From Pseudomonadota bacterium (GTDB taxonomy: Bacteria; Pseudomonadota; Gammaproteobacteria; Burkholderiales; Burkholderiaceae_D): a stretch of DNA of 64,000 nt. A model generated the notes under the pieces. The model made no database searches. It saw only the letters and a list, made by a program, of their open reading frames with translations, and was not told the origin of the DNA. Below, piece after piece: positions 59,710 to 64,000 of the stretch (positions are counted from its first letter, which is position 1; each line of letters begins with the position of its first letter). The stretch lies in NCBI GenBank assembly GCA_023449275.1, contig JAEXJM010000044.1:1-64000 (forward strand). Reading direction: 5' to 3'. The position numbers and the translations under genes are program-made.

Positions 59710-60597
59710 ATGAGTGAAACGACTACAAAGAAGAAAAAGGGTTTGGGACGTGGACTTGAGGTATTACTGGGAAGTGCCCCGGATTTTTCTGCAGAACCAT
59801 CGCCGGTATCGAATTTACCGATCAGCCAGCTTCAGGCAGGCAAATACCAGCCCCGTAACAGGATGGATGAAGGTGCTCTGAACGAACTGGCGCAATCCAT
59901 ACGGGAGCAGGGCGTCATGCAGCCGATTCTCGTCAGGCCTGTTTCTGGCGACGGGAATAAAACCGTTTATGAAATCATTGCCGGTGAACGCCGCTATCGT
60001 GCTGCCCAGATAGCGGGCTTGTCCGAAATGCCGGTTATCGTAAAAGATGTTGACGACCAGACCGCTGCCGCAATGGCACTGATCGAAAACATGCAGCGTG
60101 AAGACCTGAATCCGCTTGAAGAAGCACAGGGCATTCATCGTCTCATTACGGATTTTGAATTTACCCATGAACAGGCCGCCTCTGCAGTCGGACGTTCCAG
60201 AAGTGCCGTTTCCAATCTTTTGCGCCTTCTGAATCTGACGCGTCCTGTCCAGACCATGCTTGTGGCAGGCGATATTGATATGGGACATGCCCGGGCCTTG
60301 CTGGCTGTCGATGGGGCCACCCAGATCGCATTAGCCACCCAGATCGTCGCAAAAAGAATGTCGGTCAGGGAAGCAGAAAAGCTGGTAGCGCAGGAATTGA
60401 ACAGCCGCAATTCCGTCCGGAAAATATCGCAGGAAAAATCATCCGACCTTGTTCAGCTGGAAGAAGAATTGTCTGATTTGTTGGCAACAAAGGTCAGTTT
60501 CCGGTTGGGTTCCAGGGGAAAAGGGCAGCTTGTCATCGATTTCGCCAATCTGGATATTCTGGATGGCCTGATTCAGAAAATCAGACCCACCCATTAA
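59710..60597 (+). CDS. parB: Chromosome partitioning protein ParB (Spo0J)
   Basis: ParB binds parS, spreads as a CTP-dependent clamp and recruits ParA. From ATG 59710 it has 295 residues. The N-terminal KKKKGLGRGLEVLLGS is the ParA-stimulating segment, IAGERRYRAAQIAGL and MALIENMQREDLNPLEEAQG form the CTPase/N-engagement part, and AVGRSRSAVSNLLRLLNL is the helix-turn-helix. The C-terminal dimer domain ends near the stop. A GTG at 59677 overlapping parA is an alternative start. No atpI follows here, unlike in many relatives. Confidence 0.95.
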   Translation: MSETTTKKKKGLGRGLEVLLGSAPDFSAEPSPVSNLPISQLQAGKYQPRNRMDEGALNELAQSIREQGVMQPILVRPVSGDGNKTVYEIIAGERRYRAAQIAGLSEMPVIVKDVDDQTAAAMALIENMQREDLNPLEEAQGIHRLITDFEFTHEQAASAVGRSRSAVSNLLRLLNLTRPVQTMLVAGDIDMGHARALLAVDGATQIALATQIVAKRMSVREAEKLVAQELNSRNSVRKISQEKSSDLVQLEEELSDLLATKVSFRLGSRGKGQLVIDFANLDILDGLIQKIRPTH

Positions 60598-60650
60598 TTG
60601 GTTATTAAAATGACAACTAATTGTATCGTACACTAGCGATAAAAAACTGT

Positions 60651-61220
60651 TTAAGGTTCTTTCGTCAAAATACGAATATCCGGAAGGTTTCGCCAGAAAC
60701 CTTTTACATCCATTCCAAAACCGATTACGAACTGATTCGGTACCTGAAGTCCGATATAGTCAGGTTTGATCGGTTTTGTTGCACCGGTCTGTTTGTCTGC
60801 AAAAACGGCAATAACCACTTTTGCCGCTCCCATATCCATCAGTTTGTCACGGACATGCAACAGAGTTTGCCCTTCGTCCAGAATGTCGTCCAGAACGATG
60901 ACAGTCCGGTTGATGACGTTTTGTCTCGGTATGACTTTCCAGATGAATTCGCCACCATATTCGTCATTGCCATAACGGGAAACGTGTATGAAATCGAATT
61001 CCAGCGGGAAAGCGAGATGAGGCAAGAGATGGCCTGTAAAAATGGCGGCGCCTCCCATGATACTCAATACCAGTGGAGGAGTGTTGACTTCGCGAATGTT
61101 GAAATCGTGGTTCAATTTTGCGGCGACGTCCGCAATCGCTTTCTGAATTTGTTGTGGCGAGAAAATTTGCTCGGAATTTTCAAGAATGTCCAGGGCTTTC
61201 GCATTGATCGATTCTGTCAT
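60651..61220 (-). CDS. hpt: Hypoxanthine-guanine phosphoribosyltransferase
   Basis: The 189-residue purine salvage enzyme makes IMP or GMP from base and PRPP. The PRPP loop is VIVLDDILDEGQTL, with ISINGGA-like region VLSIMGGAAIFTG earlier and FVIGFGMDVKGFWRNLPDI near the end, as in the HPRT type. ATG 61220 fits the family start; an upstream start at 61238 would add 6 residues. It is convergent with parB and diverges from pepP. Confidence 0.9.
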   Translation of the reverse strand: MTESINAKALDILENSEQIFSPQQIQKAIADVAAKLNHDFNIREVNTPPLVLSIMGGAAIFTGHLLPHLAFPLEFDFIHVSRYGNDEYGGEFIWKVIPRQNVINRTVIVLDDILDEGQTLLHVRDKLMDMGAAKVVIAVFADKQTGATKPIKPDYIGLQVPNQFVIGFGMDVKGFWRNLPDIRILTKEP

Positions 61221-61286
61221 ATCGGAAACTTTCAACAAATCTCATAAAATTCGTAATAAGCTGACTATAAGATGAAAGCGGTTCTT

Positions 61287-61316
61287 TTGACAATTCAAAT
61301 TGTCTTTAAGATGATA
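61287..61316 (+). promoter_or_regulatory. Candidate pepP promoter with an overlapping operator-like inverted repeat
   Basis: A perfect -35 TTGACA (61287-61292) is followed after 17 bases by GATGAT (4 of 6 for the -10). A 7-bp perfect inverted repeat, GACAATT-CA-AATTGTC (61289-61304), overlaps the -35, as a repressor site might. Confidence 0.45.
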
Positions 61317-61371
61317 TCGCTTGATAATTATTTAACGGTAATGATTTCTCTGCTCCCGGAAAAGAAAGAAC

Positions 61372-63186
61372 ATGAATAACTCCCCGGTTTTGAATGACGT
61401 CAAGTCACGTCTGGCGGCATTGCGGCAGCTTATGAAAGAGCAGTCAGTCGATGTCTTTATTGTCCCCACGTCCGACCCTCACCTGTCAGAGTATCTCCCA
61501 TCATGCTGGCGAAGCAGGGAGTGGCTGTCTGGTTTTACGGGTTCGGCAGGTACCCTGATAGTCGGGCAGAAAAAGGCTTCTTTATGGGTCGACAGCCGGT
61601 ATTGGACACAGGCTGAAAAACAGCTGTCAGGATCAGGTATCGACATGTGCAAAACGGACACGGGAAAGCAGATACCGTATCTGGACTGGATACTCGCTCA
61701 TCATTCTGTTGGAGCAACAGTCGGTATGGATGGACGCCTTCTGTCGCTCAATCAGGGACGGTTTCTGGAGAACGGGCTGTCTGAAAACAAGCTGTCGTTC
61801 AGACCGGATATCGATTTGGTCACACCGGTCTGGAAGAAAAGACCACTTGCCCCGAAAACACCTGTATTCGAGCATACAGGACAGTTTGCCGCATCTTCCA
61901 GAAAAGAAAAAATCAAATGCATCAGAAACTGCATGAGAGATGCAAAAGCGGACTGGTATCTGATATCGACTCTCGATGATATCGCCTGGACATTCAATTT
62001 GCGTGGAAACGATATCGAGTTCAATCCGGTTTTCATTTCGTATGCCCTTATTGGCCAGGAAAAGACTTTCCTTTTTGTCGATGACGATAAAATCCCGGTT
62101 GAAATCCATGATTCCCTTATCTCCGATGGCGTCGAAATACGGGCGTATGAAGATATCGAAAACAGCCTGCATCAAATACCATCAGGTTCTTCAATGCTGC
62201 TGGATCCGAGAAGAACGTCTTATTTCATGTCCCGTCAAATGAATTCCGGCGTGAAACTGGTTGAGGCTGTCAATCCGACTGTACTGCTGAAATCTAGGAA
62301 AGAAGCTTTTGAAATAGACAATGTTCGCCGGACGATGATCGAGGATGGCGCTGCTTTCTGTGAATTTTTGAGCTGGTTCGATACGGAAATCGAAAAGGGC
62401 AATGACAGCATATCGGAATTGAACGTTTCTGAAAAAATCGAGGAATACCGTTCAAAGCGTCCCAATTACGTTTCGCCGAGTTTTGGAACAATTGCAGGAT
62501 TTAATGAAAACGGGGCCTTGCCACATTATCAGGCGACGGAAACAGACTTTGCTTTCATCAAAAAGGATGGCCTTCTGTTGATCGATACAGGCGGGCAGTA
62601 CCTTGGCGGCACGACGGACATGACGCGTGTGATTCCTGTCGGTTTGCCAAGTCAGGAACAGAAAAAAGATTTTACACTTGTCTTAAAAGGCATGATTGCC
62701 CTGTCGGAAACCTGTTTTCCCCGTTCGATTCCTGCCGCCATGCTCGACAGCATAGCCAGAAAGCCTCTATGGGCGCATGGTGCCGATTATGGACATGGAA
62801 CAGGTCATGGAGTGGGGTATTTCCTGAATGTCCATGAAGGCCCTCAGGGTATTTCCTGGCACGCGAAGCCCGAACCGCAGACAGCGATGGAAGAGGGCAT
62901 GATAACGTCAGTGGAACCGGGATTGTACAGGGAAGGCAAATGGGGTATTCGGATAGAGAATCTGGTGGTCAGCCGTTTTTATGAAGAAACCGGGTTCGGA
63001 AGTTATTTGTGTTTTGAAACGCTGACCCAATGTCCCATCGATACAAGGTGCATCGAAAAAGACCTGCTCGACGACAATGAAATCGCATGGCTGAACCGGT
63101 ATCATGAGGGAGTCAGGGATAAACTGATGCCGTTTGTGCCTGAACATGTCAAAAACTGGCTGATCAGGCGTACAGAACCGATTTGA
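61372..63186 (+). CDS. pepP: Xaa-Pro aminopeptidase (M24B, three-domain form)
   Basis: The enzyme removes N-terminal residues before proline. At 604 residues it has two creatinase-like N-terminal domains (about residues 1-300) before the M24 pita-bread domain, like eukaryotic-type aminopeptidase P. The metal ligands are visible: IDTGGQYLGGTTDMTRV (two Asp), GHGTGHGVGYFLNVHEGPQG (His) and MITSVEPGLY with GIRIENLVV (two Glu). It is monocistronic, with its own promoter candidate upstream. Confidence 0.93.
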   Translation: MNNSPVLNDVKSRLAALRQLMKEQSVDVFIVPTSDPHLSEYLPSCWRSREWLSGFTGSAGTLIVGQKKASLWVDSRYWTQAEKQLSGSGIDMCKTDTGKQIPYLDWILAHHSVGATVGMDGRLLSLNQGRFLENGLSENKLSFRPDIDLVTPVWKKRPLAPKTPVFEHTGQFAASSRKEKIKCIRNCMRDAKADWYLISTLDDIAWTFNLRGNDIEFNPVFISYALIGQEKTFLFVDDDKIPVEIHDSLISDGVEIRAYEDIENSLHQIPSGSSMLLDPRRTSYFMSRQMNSGVKLVEAVNPTVLLKSRKEAFEIDNVRRTMIEDGAAFCEFLSWFDTEIEKGNDSISELNVSEKIEEYRSKRPNYVSPSFGTIAGFNENGALPHYQATETDFAFIKKDGLLLIDTGGQYLGGTTDMTRVIPVGLPSQEQKKDFTLVLKGMIALSETCFPRSIPAAMLDSIARKPLWAHGADYGHGTGHGVGYFLNVHEGPQGISWHAKPEPQTAMEEGMITSVEPGLYREGKWGIRIENLVVSRFYEETGFGSYLCFETLTQCPIDTRCIEKDLLDDNEIAWLNRYHEGVRDKLMPFVPEHVKNWLIRRTEPI

Positions 63187-63361
63187 CCAGGCAAATATGG
63201 CATTTATCTCTGTATCTGTTGAAAAAGGACAATTGATGTCACTCAGGATTCCTTGAAAATAAAGATGAAATTGAAACTACTCCGGATTTTCTTCGTCTGA
63301 ACAGGGTAGGTTAATGATGGCGGGAAGATTGAATATTCATCATTTATATTGAGGTAATACT

Positions 63362-63631
63362 ATGAGAAAAATACGTTTTGCTCTGTTATTGGCAGCCATT
63401 GGTGTATCAGGTGTTGCTTCGGCACAGGTCTATTACACGGGGACTCCGGCTACAACCGTGACGACAACCACGACTTATGTCGTCGAGGAAATTCCGGCCA
63501 GCAAGGTTACGGCTGAACTGACGGACAGGGATTGTCCTGCCGGTACGAAACTGGTATTTGACATCAACGACATGAACCGTGCCAAATGTGAATGGTCATG
63601 GGAAGCTCAAAGAAGAATGAACAGTTACTAA
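63362..63631 (+). CDS. Small secreted protein of unknown function
   Basis: The 89-residue product has a clear signal peptide (residues 1-21, cleaved near VASAQ). A Thr-rich stretch follows (TTVTTTTTY), then a 45-residue segment with two Cys (DRDCPAGTKL, NRAKCEWSWE) that could form a disulfide. I recognise no family. GAGGTAA upstream is a good ribosome binding site, and a strong terminator follows, so this is probably a real single-gene unit for a periplasmic protein. Confidence 0.75.
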   Translation: MRKIRFALLLAAIGVSGVASAQVYYTGTPATTVTTTTTYVVEEIPASKVTAELTDRDCPAGTKLVFDINDMNRAKCEWSWEAQRRMNSY

Positions 63632-63646
63632 ATGACGTCATTCACC

Positions 63647-63680
63647 AAAAAAGCGTATTCAGAAATGAATACGCTTTTTT
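63647..63680. terminator. Bidirectional terminator after the small secreted protein gene
   Basis: A 14-bp perfect stem (AAAAAAGCGTATTC at 63647-63660, complement at 63667-63680) with a 6-base loop and A/T runs on both sides serves both the small secreted protein gene and the convergent gene at the window end. Confidence 0.93.
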
Positions 63681-63701
63681 CGGATGGAAAAGAAATAAAA
63701 A

Positions 63702-64000
63702 TCAATGCCAGATGGTTTTGTCCTTCAAAAATTTCTCGATTTCGGCGGCTGAATAATTTGAGATTTCTTCAGACCATTCATTCTCGATCAGACGATTGAC
63801 TTCCTTGCCAAGGGTATTGCGCAAAGTTCCGAGAAAATGAGGCGAAGAAATCAGATATAAACGGTGGAATTTGGCATCTTTTCTTCCCTTGTCCAGATAC
63901 AGTGCGATCGATTTTGCGAACAGATCGTTATGATGTGCCAAAGGGCTTACTGAAGGATCGTTGGTATGGCTATGACCCGTTCCGACGTCATGATAACGAC
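63702..64000 (-). CDS. Host attachment protein family, C-terminal part (truncated by window end)
   Basis: On the minus strand the frame is open from the window edge to the stop at 63702; I read 99 residues. HHNDLFAKSIALYLDKGRK and RLYLISSPHFLGTLRNTLGK match the C-terminal half of the Protein_host_attach family (AtsE-like), proteins of about 145 residues named after Agrobacterium attachment genes but of unclear function in general. The true start is beyond the window, so no internal TTG or ATG should be taken as the start. Confidence 0.85.
   Translation of the reverse strand, partial: RYHDVGTGHSHTNDPSVSPLAHHNDLFAKSIALYLDKGRKDAKFHRLYLISSPHFLGTLRNTLGKEVNRLIENEWSEEISNYSAAEIEKFLKDKTIWH

Overview
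The window reads as a near-origin chromosomal segment of a betaproteobacterium of the order Burkholderiales, with base composition of roughly half G+C by eye. Lineage markers are the BPSS1780-family membrane protein beside a type II homoserine kinase and a DUF2782 protein, a PP0621-family protein, FolE2 and a PduO-type cobalamin adenosyltransferase. The gene set and moderate GC fit Oxalobacteraceae, possibly Oxalobacter, but that name is inference. Genes are dense, and I see no rRNA, tRNA, CRISPR array, insertion sequence or prophage.

Layout, left half: yggT-yggU, ampD, a GNAT acetyltransferase, a PP0621-like protein and yggS (0-3.7 kb). A minus-strand block follows with the yqjD-yqjE-yqjK membrane cluster, ubiA and recG (3.7-7.8 kb). 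Next come malQ, then queA-tgt-yajC-secD-secF, the queuosine and Sec accessory cluster (8-15.2 kb). Then icd, an FAH-family enzyme, a Spy-like periplasmic protein, argS, a SPOR protein and a DsbA-like oxidoreductase (15.2-21.6 kb). A stand-alone protein built from Type IIG restriction enzyme parts lies at 21.8-23.3 kb. From 30.8 down to 23.4 kb every gene is on the minus strand: an Mla-type lipid transporter (permease, ATPase, MlaD, lipoprotein), a hydrolase, a DacA-type carboxypeptidase homologue, ybeD, lipB and lipA.

Layout, right half: coaX, a SPOR protein and a metallo-hydrolase precede the complete atpIBEFHAGDC operon (33.8-40.9 kb), which has a near-consensus promoter and a strong terminator. 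Minus-strand argB, BPSS1780, thrB, DUF2782 and a LOG-family gene follow, then polA, a DMT exporter, xseB-ispA-dxs, folE2, the adenosyltransferase, pyrC and a malic enzyme. At 55.8-56.3 kb is an AT-rich, gene-free stretch with DnaA-box-like sites and a perfect parS site just before mnmG-rsmG-parA-parB. Sampled GC skew switches sign across it, so this is the best candidate for the chromosomal origin. The right end holds hpt, pepP, a small secreted protein and the end of a host-attachment-like gene.

The most unusual observations are: the DacA-type protein at the usual dacA locus has lost all three catalytic motifs while keeping the fold; isocitrate dehydrogenase lacks three of five NADP-determining residues; the Type IIG-like protein joins its end domains with the methyltransferase core missing; and oriC and parS candidates lie upstream of mnmG.
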